A stretch of DNA of 64,000 nucleotides from Phycisphaerae bacterium (GTDB lineage Bacteria > Planctomycetota > Phycisphaerae > Sedimentisphaerales > Anaerobacaceae), in assembly GCA_030619925.1 (NCBI GenBank), contig JAUXAL010000005.1, positions 1 to 64,000 of the forward strand, given 5' to 3'. The position numbers and the translations under genes are program-made. Below the pieces are notes generated by a model. It made no database searches. It had not been told where the DNA came from and worked only from the letters and a program-made list of their open reading frames with translations. Positions 7,792 through 16,251 of this stretch are shown here, one piece after another; the first letter of the stretch is position 1; every line of letters starts with the position of its first letter.

Positions 7792-9996
7792 ATGCGCAAA
7801 ACACGAGCCGCCGTCGTCTCTCTTGGTACGCTTGCCGTCCTTTTTGGAGTTCTATCGCGCCTGAATCCGACTCTCGCCCGCCGTACGTCTGGCGGGCAAG
7901 CCCAAGTCGAGCGCTTTGAGCCTCGTGAGGGAGACGCAATCGAGGTGTGGCGGATTACGAATGACCCGACCGTCCGGGACCACGCCAACTACCATAACAC
8001 GCAATGCTGGAGCCCCGATGGGCGTTACCTGTGCTTTACACACTACGCCGCCAATGAGCAAGAGTTCGGAGCGACGTCGGCAGCGGAAGTGCACCTCTAC
8101 GACCTGCACCGGGACAAGGACATCAAGGTCGACAACGGCACCAATCCCCGCTGGGCGAACCATCGCAACTGGCTCTTTTACGTGCGTTCCCAACCCAAGG
8201 ACGGTCCACGTCATGACAGGGCAGCGCAGGTAATGTGGAAGGACGTTGAAACCGGACAGTCGACACGAATCTGCTCCGGCGTCGGAATGCTGAAATACAC
8301 CGACTGCGACGACCGCTGGCTGTACGGAATGCGGGAACTCACAGACAGACAACGCAAGCCGATTCGCATACCGATTGAAGCAGACGCGACCGTAGAGACG
8401 CTGCCCGGCAATTGGCAGGTCGGGTACAACTCCTTGATGGTGAACCCCGGACATCCGATGATCGTTTCCCGGGACCATAACTACAGAGACTACTACTATG
8501 CCACCGAAGGAACTCGCGACATCCCGTTCGTGGCCCGTCACTTCTTCGACCATGACCTGGCCGGGGAAAACCGCACCACACCGTTTCCCGTCATGGAAGG
8601 ATCTCACTTCTCTTGGGCGGGAGACGGCTCCTACTTCCTCCTGGGCAACGGCCAGATGCGCGGCAGGAAGTGGAACGAGCCTCTTCCAGGCAACATCCAT
8701 TTTCTCGCGGCGATAAGTTGCGGTGACGTCAGCCCCTGCGGCCGGAGCGGGCGCTGGATCTGCGGGGATGCCGGCGTGGCGCAGATTCGGGTGGCGGACC
8801 TGCGGTCGGGCGATGGCTGGTCGGTCATGGAAACCAATTCGTTTCTCTGCTTTCCGACCGACCGGGACCACTCCGGACCCTACGACATCGACCTAAAGGG
8901 CAGCCCCGACGGGACGAAAATCGCCTTCATTTCCACCTATGACTTGAAGGATGGCCCTGTCGCCCGAATCACCCAAGATGCCGCCGGCGACCTGGTCCGC
9001 GTCGATTCTACGGAAGGATTCCCGCAGCGCGGAAGACTCATCAACGCCTCCGGCTTCGGGGGAGAAGTGCTGGGCTACCAACGCAAGACCGATACGACAT
9101 TCGAAGGACTCAGCCGCGGACTGTACGGTACGTCCTCGAACGCCAGCCTTCGCAGGGGCCGGCCACTGACGTCCTTCGAAGCCATGTTGATCCCGGAGGA
9201 GTTGCGGAAAGGCCTGCCGCTGCCGCCCCGCGGGATCCGCAACGTGGTCAAAGACAAGGATTCGCCGCTGATGCTACAACGGTCGTCCGACCTCTACGTG
9301 GTCGTCGTCCGTCTGCCTGACCGTCCGCACCTGCGGCGAGCCGGAGAGGAGATCCAATTGATCCCCGGCGAAAACCACTGGGAGACGTACGGTTATCATG
9401 TATACAAGGATGGGACGAAGATCACCGGCAAGCCGCTTCGTCCCGGGACGTCGCTCGCGGCCATCACGGCAGGCACGTACACGGCGGTTGCTGTGGAATG
9501 GTCGGGACTTCAAAGCAAGCCGAGTTTGCCGCTGAAGATTCAGCACCGTGCAGCGCTGGAGGTCCTATCCGACAAACCCAGCGATTTCTCCTGGACTCGC
9601 GACCGTTATCTCGTGCAAGGCAAACAGGTATCGCAAGAGCAGGCCCGGCGTTCGCAGGAGGCCGTTAGGGAAACGGTCCACTTGCACGACGGGGTAATCC
9701 AGCGCACATGGTATCGTCGGGGAGAGGTCACCGAGAGACACGACTTGAATCTGGAAGGAAAGGCCGTCCGCCGGCTTTTCTATCGAGCAGGCAGGCTGCG
9801 CCGGCGCGAATACCACGACCGCTACGGCAACCATGTCAGCACCGAGTTGTTCGGCCCCGACGGTCACATCACAGAATCGGTCCAGCACGGATCGCGGCCC
9901 AGGCATTGGTGGTACGAGCACGGCGTCCCGGTAAAATACTCCCGCGGCTTCCAGACCTATGTCACAGACGGGACGCGCTGGACACAAGCAAAATGA
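7792..9996 (+). CDS. Exported TolB/WD40-like beta-propeller protein
   Basis: 734-aa protein of unknown role. Residues 1-29 form a signal peptide. From residue 50 to about 420 there are PD40/TolB-like blades (QCWSPDGRYLCFTHYA, DLKGSPDGTKIAFIST, HFSWAGDGSYFLLGNG), suggesting a periplasmic propeller that binds a ligand or protein. Around 500-590 is a beta-sandwich (PHLRRAGEEIQLIPGENHW). The last 120 residues contain charged YxxG-type repeats (VIQRTWYRRGEVTERHD, REYHDRYGNHVSTELFG) resembling MORN-variant repeats. The ATG at 7792 has CAGGAGGA upstream. The segment just after the signal peptide (ARRTSGGQ) is encoded by a palindromic repeat (7876-7897). No catalytic motif was recognised; a lyase-like or oligogalacturonide-binding propeller is possible. 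Confidence 0.8.
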   Translation: MRKTRAAVVSLGTLAVLFGVLSRLNPTLARRTSGGQAQVERFEPREGDAIEVWRITNDPTVRDHANYHNTQCWSPDGRYLCFTHYAANEQEFGATSAAEVHLYDLHRDKDIKVDNGTNPRWANHRNWLFYVRSQPKDGPRHDRAAQVMWKDVETGQSTRICSGVGMLKYTDCDDRWLYGMRELTDRQRKPIRIPIEADATVETLPGNWQVGYNSLMVNPGHPMIVSRDHNYRDYYYATEGTRDIPFVARHFFDHDLAGENRTTPFPVMEGSHFSWAGDGSYFLLGNGQMRGRKWNEPLPGNIHFLAAISCGDVSPCGRSGRWICGDAGVAQIRVADLRSGDGWSVMETNSFLCFPTDRDHSGPYDIDLKGSPDGTKIAFISTYDLKDGPVARITQDAAGDLVRVDSTEGFPQRGRLINASGFGGEVLGYQRKTDTTFEGLSRGLYGTSSNASLRRGRPLTSFEAMLIPEELRKGLPLPPRGIRNVVKDKDSPLMLQRSSDLYVVVVRLPDRPHLRRAGEEIQLIPGENHWETYGYHVYKDGTKITGKPLRPGTSLAAITAGTYTAVAVEWSGLQSKPSLPLKIQHRAALEVLSDKPSDFSWTRDRYLVQGKQVSQEQARRSQEAVRETVHLHDGVIQRTWYRRGEVTERHDLNLEGKAVRRLFYRAGRLRRREYHDRYGNHVSTELFGPDGHITESVQHGSRPRHWWYEHGVPVKYSRGFQTYVTDGTRWTQAK
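7876..7897. repeat. Palindromic element inside a signal-peptide region
   Basis: GCCCGCC...GGCGGGC with an 8-nt loop encodes residues 29-35 of the propeller protein without breaking the frame. It is the same family as 4502-4523. Confidence 0.55.
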
Positions 9997-10017
9997 GTGC
10001 TGATATAATATTAGCTT

Positions 10018-10725
10018 TTAATGTTCTCTGCCAATTATAACTGACCTCGTTTTCGCTCTTCTCCGGCAGCTCTCGCAGCCGCAGGTACCTACGCGCCTTA
10101 GGTGCGAAACCCCAGCGAGGTTTTTAGTCTCAATCAATTTCGCTCCTTTCGTTTTCATCTTGCGCAAAGCCAGCTTCGCCTCTCCCCTGTTATGCGAACC
10201 TAAGGCGTCAACTACAACCCTTACATTCTTGCCTCGCTGCAGCAGCCCCAATGCCGTCGCCTTGACAGCATCTTCAGTACAAGCACCAATCAAAATAAAC
10301 TCATCAGCCTGCACTTCGCTCAGCAGTCTCTCTATTCGAGGCTCATCAAAAGGGTCAATGCAGCGCTTGTGCAGAATAACCTGCCTGTGCGCCCGCAACA
10401 AATCCGCCGGCAAAGCATTTTTGTCGTCGGCCGGAAAACTCGCCCGATTGCTCAGCAATGTGTACCCTATCTTTTTTTGTCCATCTGTGCCATCGATGCA
10501 ATAGCCAACCGCATCTTCACAGCCGTTATGGTTGCGGTAAACCTCAGCAGTTGAGATTATTAAGACATTCTCACGCCTGGCCCAGGCCATCACCCTGCGA
10601 ATATTGGCCAGAACCTCTGCATGATTCCTTATGCATGCATTACCCCCAGCGAGTAAGAAGTCTCTTTGTGTATCGATGTCCACCAGGAGGCGCCTAAGCT
10701 GTTTTTCAAACGATTGTATAGTCAT
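10018..10725 (-). CDS. Isochorismatase-like cysteine hydrolase
   Basis: 235-aa cytoplasmic hydrolase of the isochorismatase/nicotinamidase superfamily. The catalytic triad is readable: Asp18 in DIDTQRDF, Lys120 in ILHKRC and Cys149 in GACTEDAVKATALGL. The family hydrolyses amides or enol ethers; the substrate cannot be named. The C-terminal tail carries three cysteines (TCGCESC) that might bind a metal and are not usual in the family. The stop is 22 bp from the end of the convergent propeller gene, and the upstream 800 bp are gene-free, so it is likely monocistronic. The start at 10725 has only a modest GGGAG upstream. Confidence 0.85.
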   Translation of the reverse strand: MTIQSFEKQLRRLLVDIDTQRDFLLAGGNACIRNHAEVLANIRRVMAWARRENVLIISTAEVYRNHNGCEDAVGYCIDGTDGQKKIGYTLLSNRASFPADDKNALPADLLRAHRQVILHKRCIDPFDEPRIERLLSEVQADEFILIGACTEDAVKATALGLLQRGKNVRVVVDALGSHNRGEAKLALRKMKTKGAKLIETKNLAGVSHLRRVGTCGCESCRRRAKTRSVIIGREH

Positions 10726-10862
10726 TTTTGAGATCTCCCGTCACCACACTCACGTCCGAGATATCCCAAGTGGCACTTCTTCGTATGTATGCCCACCTAA
10801 AAGTGCCATCTTATATCTCGCATGTAACGTTCTTTCTGGCTTTCTATTCAGAATCAAGGACA

Positions 10863-10997
10863 TCAGAAGTCAGAGGTCAGAGGTCAGAGGTCAGAAGTCA
10901 GAGGTCGGATTTTCTTCTGTTTTCTGTCTTCTGTTTTCTGTCTTCTGTTTTCTGTCTTCTGTTTTCTGTCTTCTGTTTTCTGTCTTCTTTTCTCTGA
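10863..10997. repeat. Inverted word arrays CAGAAGTCAGAGGT / TTTTCTGTCTTCTG
   Basis: The left part repeats TCAGAGG/TCAGAAG words. The right part is a near-perfect 14-bp tandem TTTTCTGTCTTCTG, about five units. The two halves are roughly reverse-complementary, so the whole could form a long imperfect hairpin. It lies in the 790-bp gene-free region 10726-11512. Confidence 0.7.
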
Positions 10998-11215
10998 TCA
11001 TCCAGGCGAAAAGCGATTTTCCGGCAGATTTTTGGTATAATACGGTTTGAAGTAAACCCGCCAGACGCAAGGCGGGTAAACGCATTCGTGTCTTTGCCGT
11101 AAGGCATCCTGTGGACTGCGCGAAAGCTGCGATGTCACGCGTATGGCGGGCTGGCCAACAACTATCATGGCAAGGATTTGAAATTGACAGATATGGACTT
11201 GAAGGAAATTAGTTA

Positions 11216-11268
11216 AAAGTGCCTAAAGTTATGGATTATTTTTTACTTTAGCTCACTTTAGGCACTTT
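11216..11268. repeat. 14-bp dyad AAAGTGCCTAAAGT with 25-nt loop
   Basis: Perfect arms lie at 11216-11229 and 11255-11268. The loop and right side repeat ACTTTAG about every 10 bp, giving several sites on one helical face. It may be a protein-binding array or a hairpin. There is no T-run on either side. Confidence 0.5.
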
Positions 11269-11316
11269 AGTTCACTTGATATTGCCACCGGGAAACGATT
11301 ATTCCTCACGCAGCAT

Positions 11317-11352
11317 AAAAGAACGGCAGGGGCTGAAAAACACCTGCCGTTC
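11317..11352 (-). terminator. Rho-independent terminator
   Basis: On the minus strand a perfect 10-bp stem (GAACGGCAGG/CCTGCCGTTC, 12-nt loop) is followed by TTTT. It lies about 160 bp past the end of the AsmA-like gene and is the likely transcript end. Confidence 0.65.
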
Positions 11353-11436
11353 GGAGGAAAATTATGTGTAGAAAACTATTAACGTATCGGCAGATGTCGT
11401 TCTTAAACTTGAACCTTTCTCAAGACAGCTGAAGAA

Positions 11437-11488
11437 ATCAGAAGTCAGAAATCAGAAGAAAATCTGACCTCTGTCATCTGTCCTCTGT
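11437..11488. repeat. CAGAAGTCAGA inverted words
   Basis: ATCAGAAGTCAGAAATCAGA is followed by CTGACCTCTGTCATCTGTCC, forming an imperfect hairpin. It ends 24 bp from the stop codon of the AsmA-like gene. Confidence 0.55.
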
Positions 11489-11512
11489 ACTTGGCTGTGC
11501 CGGTTCGTTGTA

Positions 11513-13372
11513 CTACTTGTTTTCTTCCTTTTTTCCGCCTAACAATCCGCCAAGGCCATCGAGGAGGTCTTTGGGCTTCTTCAGGACATCTTTGAGCTCT
11601 TCGGGGACCTTGTCTGCGAGTTTGTCGCCAAGATGCTTGTCGAGTTGCTTGTCAATTTCTTCGGAGAGTCTTTCCTGGCCCGCCTTTACGAGTGCTTCCT
11701 TGATACTGCCCTGCAGACCTTTGACATCGAATGCGAGCCGCGGCTCACTGACCGGGCCGACCACGCGTATAGTGGTCTTGAGGTCCTTGAGGACCTTAAA
11801 TGCCTCTGAAGTTGTCCTGCCGCCGAGACCAAGGATCCCGTCGCCCTGGGCCGTTGCTTGCATGTTCTGTATGTTGACGTCAACTGTAATATCAACGAAA
11901 TCGGCTGTAATTTGGCCGTTGAATTGACCGGAAGCAACACCTGATTCGAAAGCCAGGCCGGCGCCACTGCTGAGGCTGGACTGCAATGTACTCAAGTCCA
12001 GACCGCTGAAGGCTCCTGTGACCTGTGGTGGTTTGCCTGGGGCCGAATAGTCAAACGTGACGTTGACGCGCATGGGCGTATCGTTCGACTTAATCTCAAG
12101 CCTGATAGGCAGGCCGGCGCTTTGCGGGGCGTCATTTATATTTTGCAGCGTGATTGTGCTGTTGCCGAACGCCAGTGAAGGTATTTCGACCTTCTCGAGC
12201 AGCACGTTCTTTGCGAGGAATCGCGGCGACGGCGGCGCATCAGACCGTGCCAGGAGATAATCGAGATATTTGATGACCGGCTGTTCTTTGGCGGCAGCGG
12301 CCTGCTCTTCTGACTTTGGCAGCCATTTTCCGACCTTCTGGAGCCATTCCCTCACGGCCTTGGCATTTTCGAGGTATTTTTCCAGCTTGCCGATGTCAGA
12401 TACGGTCACCTTGAAATCGCATGGGTCGAAAACCTCGGGCCCCTGGGGGGGGATTTCAGCCACTTTGCCGGGGGTCTGGCGCCTCTGGTTGAACTGAACG
12501 TTTGAGACCAGCACCCGGTCGACAACAACTCTGCCCAACAGCAGATTGTAAACGCTTGCGTCGGCGGCGATTTTGTCTATGGCGACCTGGTTATTCTGCG
12601 GGTTCCGTGCGTCGGTGACTTGTATGCCGGATGCCGACGCATCGCCGGTCAGGGCAGAGAGCTTGAGCGTCTCAAGGTTGACTTCCGCACCGTTGGCTTT
12701 GGTGAGCCTTGCCACGGCGTAGTCTCTGACCTTGGTATCTTTCAGAAGCGATGCCACAACGCCGCAGGTTACCAGCAAAATCACTGCAAGGGCGACGCCT
12801 GCTTTGCGAACGATTTTCGCCTTGGCGCTGAAGAGCGCCTTAGCATCCTTGGTGCGTTTGCCGACGAGTATGCGGTCCAAAATGCGGACCCAACGGTTGG
12901 AATACCATTTCTTGAATTGTTCCGAGCCCTCTTCGAGTTTGAGCAGCTTACGACGAAAGCCGATGACGGATCGCGCCAAAAGCAAGCCGCCTGCAGCGCC
13001 AACGATGGGGCCGGAAACAACAGCTCCGGTCACCGCGTACCTGCCGAAATCTGTTATGCCTATGACCGGTATCGCCGCCAGCAGCTTCAGCAAAGGTGCC
13101 AGGTAGCTCTCCACTGCGGCCCCGATATGATACAAGACAGGTGCCGCCCCGAAGCAAACGGCCTTACCCAACCCCGCTGAAATCAGGAAAATCCCAATGT
13201 GGATATTCAAAATAAATATCAGTGCTATTGCGATTACGTGGATGCCGGACCAGGCCGGTATCAGGCCGAACGTAAAGCCGAGCATAACCGAAAGAAAGAT
13301 AATGACCGGAGACACCCCGCCGCGGAGAATCGCAAGATACTTACGGATCGGTTTTGGAATTGGAATAAACAT
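11513..13372 (-). CDS. Membrane protein with AsmA-like C-terminus
   Basis: 619-aa envelope protein that looks like two families fused. Residues 1-150 carry several transmembrane helices (VSPVIIFLSVMLGFTFGLIP, VIAIALIFILNIHIGIFLI) and resemble TIGR03546. A further helix near 190-215 (KAGVALAVILLVTCGVVASL) leads into a periplasmic AsmA-like region (ANGAEVNLETLKLSALTGDA; IAADASVYNLLLGRVVVDRV) resembling TIGR03545. In other bacteria these two uncharacterised families are usually encoded side by side. AsmA-like proteins are linked to lipid transport between membranes. The C-terminal 50 residues are Lys/Leu-rich (EEIDKQLDKHLGDKLAD). The start has AAAGG upstream. The family match is from memory and is moderately sure. 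Confidence 0.78.
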   Translation of the reverse strand: MFIPIPKPIRKYLAILRGGVSPVIIFLSVMLGFTFGLIPAWSGIHVIAIALIFILNIHIGIFLISAGLGKAVCFGAAPVLYHIGAAVESYLAPLLKLLAAIPVIGITDFGRYAVTGAVVSGPIVGAAGGLLLARSVIGFRRKLLKLEEGSEQFKKWYSNRWVRILDRILVGKRTKDAKALFSAKAKIVRKAGVALAVILLVTCGVVASLLKDTKVRDYAVARLTKANGAEVNLETLKLSALTGDASASGIQVTDARNPQNNQVAIDKIAADASVYNLLLGRVVVDRVLVSNVQFNQRRQTPGKVAEIPPQGPEVFDPCDFKVTVSDIGKLEKYLENAKAVREWLQKVGKWLPKSEEQAAAAKEQPVIKYLDYLLARSDAPPSPRFLAKNVLLEKVEIPSLAFGNSTITLQNINDAPQSAGLPIRLEIKSNDTPMRVNVTFDYSAPGKPPQVTGAFSGLDLSTLQSSLSSGAGLAFESGVASGQFNGQITADFVDITVDVNIQNMQATAQGDGILGLGGRTTSEAFKVLKDLKTTIRVVGPVSEPRLAFDVKGLQGSIKEALVKAGQERLSEEIDKQLDKHLGDKLADKVPEELKDVLKKPKDLLDGLGGLLGGKKEENK

Positions 13373-13807
13373 ATTACTGCCTTTCCCTCAACTCTATTAT
13401 CAACTCCATTTCACGGATTTATCCGCCAGACGGACGGCGGATTTATGTCAATCGGAATTTCTCAAATACGCTTCTTTGCAACCCTGGCTGGGCGCAGAGG
13501 CGACTGCACTCTTAAACCTTCCGATACACTATAATACCAAACATACTCTGGAACTTCTACTGTTCTTTACGGTTATCTAATTTTCCCGATCGCCTGATTC
13601 CCTGATTGCCCGATTTCCTGTTTCCCTGGGTCACCTCCGAGGGGCTTGATCTGATGTGAAGCCCTCTCTTCGATAGAAGAGAGAGAGGACCGATGAAGTT
13701 AAAGCTCACCCTAACTGTCTCACCCCTCGCCTTGCCCGCCCAACCCACGGCGGGCTTGCCCACCTATGAAGAGCGACAAGTTTTGCGCCGATGTTGTCGC
13801 GGCTCTA
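13373..13807. other. Gene-free region with palindromic and word repeats
   Basis: No gene is supported here. It holds palindromes at 13421-13442 (ATCCGCC...GGCGGAT) and 13734-13755 (GCCCGCC...GGCGGGC), CTGATTCCCTGATTGCCCGA-type words at about 13585-13625, and an AGAGAG-rich dyad near 13660-13690. Confidence 0.6.
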
Positions 13808-15685
13808 TCAGTACTCTGCCACGACACATGCGTTGATTTGAAACCGGGGCACCGACACGCGCCAGCCGTCGCTGGTCTTCTCGAACGGCAGTTCTCGACC
13901 ACTGACAGCTTCCAGAACCCGGGTCGGTTGCCCTAAGGTTCGGGCAGCAAAGGTAATTGTTACGTTCGTGCACGGGCTCGGCTGTGATGTGCCTTCGTTG
14001 AGTGCGGGATTTGGCTCACGCGTTGATCGGAACCAGCCCCACGTGTTCGCCAGGGCGACGACGATGCGTTTCTCGTCGTGTTGCTCGAAACACACCGCGT
14101 GCATCGCTTGCGGGCCATTTATTTTGACCGGCGGTTCCCCAGCGCGCCGCTGAATCTCCGAGGCCACTTGTCTCATCAGACCAGGCTTGCGAGTCTTGGT
14201 GTGCCAACCTGCGCGGGGGTCAAGTCGAACAATGTGTCCGCCGCGCCTTTCAAACTCTTGCACCACCTGCTTCTGCTGCTCGGTCAATTCGTCCGGCCAT
14301 GGAAGGACCAACAGCCGTGTTCGTGGGTCGAGCGCGCCGGACAGCGTCAAGTCGCTGATAGTCACCCAAGGGGCGTGCGCCTCCTTAAGCACCTGGTAGG
14401 CACCCAAAGCCGGCGCGAACACCTCGCGCCACATCAGTTTTCGGTCGGCCAGCCGAGCGTTTCTGGAACGTTCGCTGATGTGCAGCCCCGCCCACGGAAT
14501 CGGCCGGGCGTAGGCCAGATATGGCGATACCTTTTTGCCCATTGCGAAACTGGACGAGAAGATCGCGGCGTTGCTCGCACCGTCAGTTTCGAGGTCGCGA
14601 ATGTACATGTTCATAGCAGCGACGCAACCATAAGTCACGGCGGCGGCAGCCGAATAGAGTGCCTTTTCTTCGCTGCGGATGAACGGAATCCACATCAGTG
14701 GCGGGCGACCTTGCGACCCGTCCCGCACGACCGACCAGCCCAGCGCAAGTTGATGGTCAAATGCCGGTTCGGCAAAGTCCGGCTCGTTGCGCATGACAGA
14801 TACGTTGTGGCCGAACGGCTTGTGGAACTCGGTCCCCGAAGTATCCGATATCGCCAGCAGGTGGTAATCGATGTGTGGCGAAAAGAAGTTGGGGTACTGC
14901 GAGCTTTTCACGCAGAAAAAGACGTCGGGATGTTTTGCTCGGACTGCGGCACGCCATTCCAGGAACGCTTCGACCATCGACCGATTCACGAATTCCACTG
15001 CCTCCAGATATTCCGCCGAACTGGCCGGGGCGAGATAGTCCATCTCACGACCCATCTGCTGCCGGAACCTCTCGAGGCAATACCGGCATGTGCAGATGTC
15101 GGGCATGTGCCGATTGTCGAAGTAAATGCCGTCAATGCCGTGGTCAGCCAACTCAATCAGACGCGTTTTGATGTATTGCCGGTAGGGAGAGTTCAGGCAA
15201 AGGACAAACACCGTCTTGGTCTTGCCCCGCGGCTCCAGAAACGGCGAGCCGTCGGGCAGCTTGCATACCCAGTCGGGATGCTCCCGCTGCATGGCCGCGT
15301 CGGACATGTGGCGGTGGTAAGCGATTACCTTCATGCCCTGGCCGTGGACTGCATCCGAAATCTCCCTCGCAAACTCCCTATCACCTATCAGCGGGTGAAT
15401 TTCCCCCACTTTGCTCTGCCACCATGCTCCTTCGTCCCGGGTAAGATAAATTCGCGTCAGTACCTCGGCACCCATGTTAGTAATGACGCGGGCGTGTCCT
15501 TCGGGAGTCAGCTTCAGCGCGAGCTGGATGCCATGTTCACTGTGCGCCTGGACCCGGTTGGCCTCAAACCAGCTGGGCAGACGAAACGGGTCTTGTTCCG
15601 CCGCCGCGCTCGAACCGGCAAGCACCAGAAACATGATAAACAATGGACTAAGATATGTCGTGGCGGCTCTTGAAACGGATACCAA
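13808..15685 (-). CDS. Secreted TIM-barrel glycosidase-like protein (GHL6-like)
   Basis: About 625-aa predicted exported glycosidase-like protein. A hydrophobic signal (YLSPLFIMFLVLAGSSAAAE) is followed by a TIM barrel with motifs GAEVLTRIYLTRDEGAWWQ, GQGMKVIAYHRHMSDAAMQ and ADHGIDGIYFDN, as in hypothetical glycosyl hydrolase families related to GH29/GH42. CTCRYC gives a CxxC pair. A Rossmann-like domain resembling a beta-galactosidase trimerisation domain follows (LDPRTRLLVLPWPDELTEQQ), then a C-terminal beta-sandwich. The start is uncertain. The frame stays open to 15919, but that extension is antisense to an IS110 remnant (15746-15893); I place the start at a TTG at 15685. The native 5' end and promoter may have been replaced by the IS110 fragment. 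Confidence 0.78.
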   Translation of the reverse strand: MVSVSRAATTYLSPLFIMFLVLAGSSAAAEQDPFRLPSWFEANRVQAHSEHGIQLALKLTPEGHARVITNMGAEVLTRIYLTRDEGAWWQSKVGEIHPLIGDREFAREISDAVHGQGMKVIAYHRHMSDAAMQREHPDWVCKLPDGSPFLEPRGKTKTVFVLCLNSPYRQYIKTRLIELADHGIDGIYFDNRHMPDICTCRYCLERFRQQMGREMDYLAPASSAEYLEAVEFVNRSMVEAFLEWRAAVRAKHPDVFFCVKSSQYPNFFSPHIDYHLLAISDTSGTEFHKPFGHNVSVMRNEPDFAEPAFDHQLALGWSVVRDGSQGRPPLMWIPFIRSEEKALYSAAAAVTYGCVAAMNMYIRDLETDGASNAAIFSSSFAMGKKVSPYLAYARPIPWAGLHISERSRNARLADRKLMWREVFAPALGAYQVLKEAHAPWVTISDLTLSGALDPRTRLLVLPWPDELTEQQKQVVQEFERRGGHIVRLDPRAGWHTKTRKPGLMRQVASEIQRRAGEPPVKINGPQAMHAVCFEQHDEKRIVVALANTWGWFRSTREPNPALNEGTSQPSPCTNVTITFAARTLGQPTRVLEAVSGRELPFEKTSDGWRVSVPRFQINACVVAEY

Positions 15686-15745
15686 AAAATGACGAGGGAT
15701 TTGTGAACTGTGGTAAATACGGTCATGTTTCCCATTTGAGTGACA

Positions 15746-15893
15746 GAAACTATGTAACGGGAGCCTCGCGAGCTCGTTACAATGCGTGCTTGTTTGATTA
15801 AAACCACAATAATATTTATTACAGGAAACCATCATGGACAAGTATATTGGATTCGATATAGATAGCAAGAAAACAGCGGTGTGTTTTTTATGA
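15746..15893 (+). mobile_element. IS110-family left-end remnant with 5' end of transposase
   Basis: From 15834 the plus strand encodes MDKYIGFDIDSKKTAVCFL and then a stop. The first 17 or so residues are the standard N-terminus of IS110-family DEDD transposases (first catalytic Asp in FDID). The 88 bp upstream begin with GAAACTATGTAA and include a CGCGAG hairpin. The same upstream word precedes the second IS110 start at 63198. Everything after about codon 17 is missing. In IS110 elements the non-coding end next to the transposase gene encodes the bridge RNA, so this fragment may keep that region. It lies head-to-head with the glycosidase gene on the minus strand. Confidence 0.6.
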
Positions 15894-16181
15894 AAAACAC
15901 CACATCGGCGATTCGCCAATGACTAAAGTATGTTTTTGCGCCACTCGCCTTGCCCGGAAAACATAACACAGCCGGCCCCTTGCTCGACAACGGCTGTTTC
16001 ATACTCGTATCCGTTTCACGAGTAACACGAGTACGGGTATCGGGATGATGGTGGGTAAGAAAAGCAATACATCCTGTTAGGAATAGAATGACAAAGTCTT
16101 TGATTACAACTGTATTTTTCGTTAGAATATGACAAAGTCACTCGTAAACGCAAAAGTGAAGATTTGGAGCGAAAGTTGTAG

Positions 16182-16201
16182 GGGCGGTTCGCGAACCGCC
16201 C
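16182..16201. repeat. 20-bp perfect palindrome GGGCGGTTCGCGAACCGCCC
   Basis: A perfect palindrome 50 bp upstream of sulfatase 2. A one-mismatch copy occurs at 18725-18744, just after the pseudopilin, so it is a dispersed element rather than a gene-specific operator. Confidence 0.6.
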
Positions 16202-16251
16202 GGACTAACGCAGCTGAGCAGGTATGAATGCCAATTCCCAGGAGAGCTGAC

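Noticed and set aside
10891..11107. Short minus-strand frames rich in KTENRRQKTE
   Set aside because: They are translations of the 14-bp tandem word array; any frame stays open there.
14078..15673. Long plus-strand open frame of 531 codons
   Set aside because: It lies entirely antisense to the TIM-barrel glycosidase, whose minus-strand translation has a signal peptide and family motifs. The plus frame has none and is His/Arg/Val-rich, as shadows of GC-rich genes usually are.
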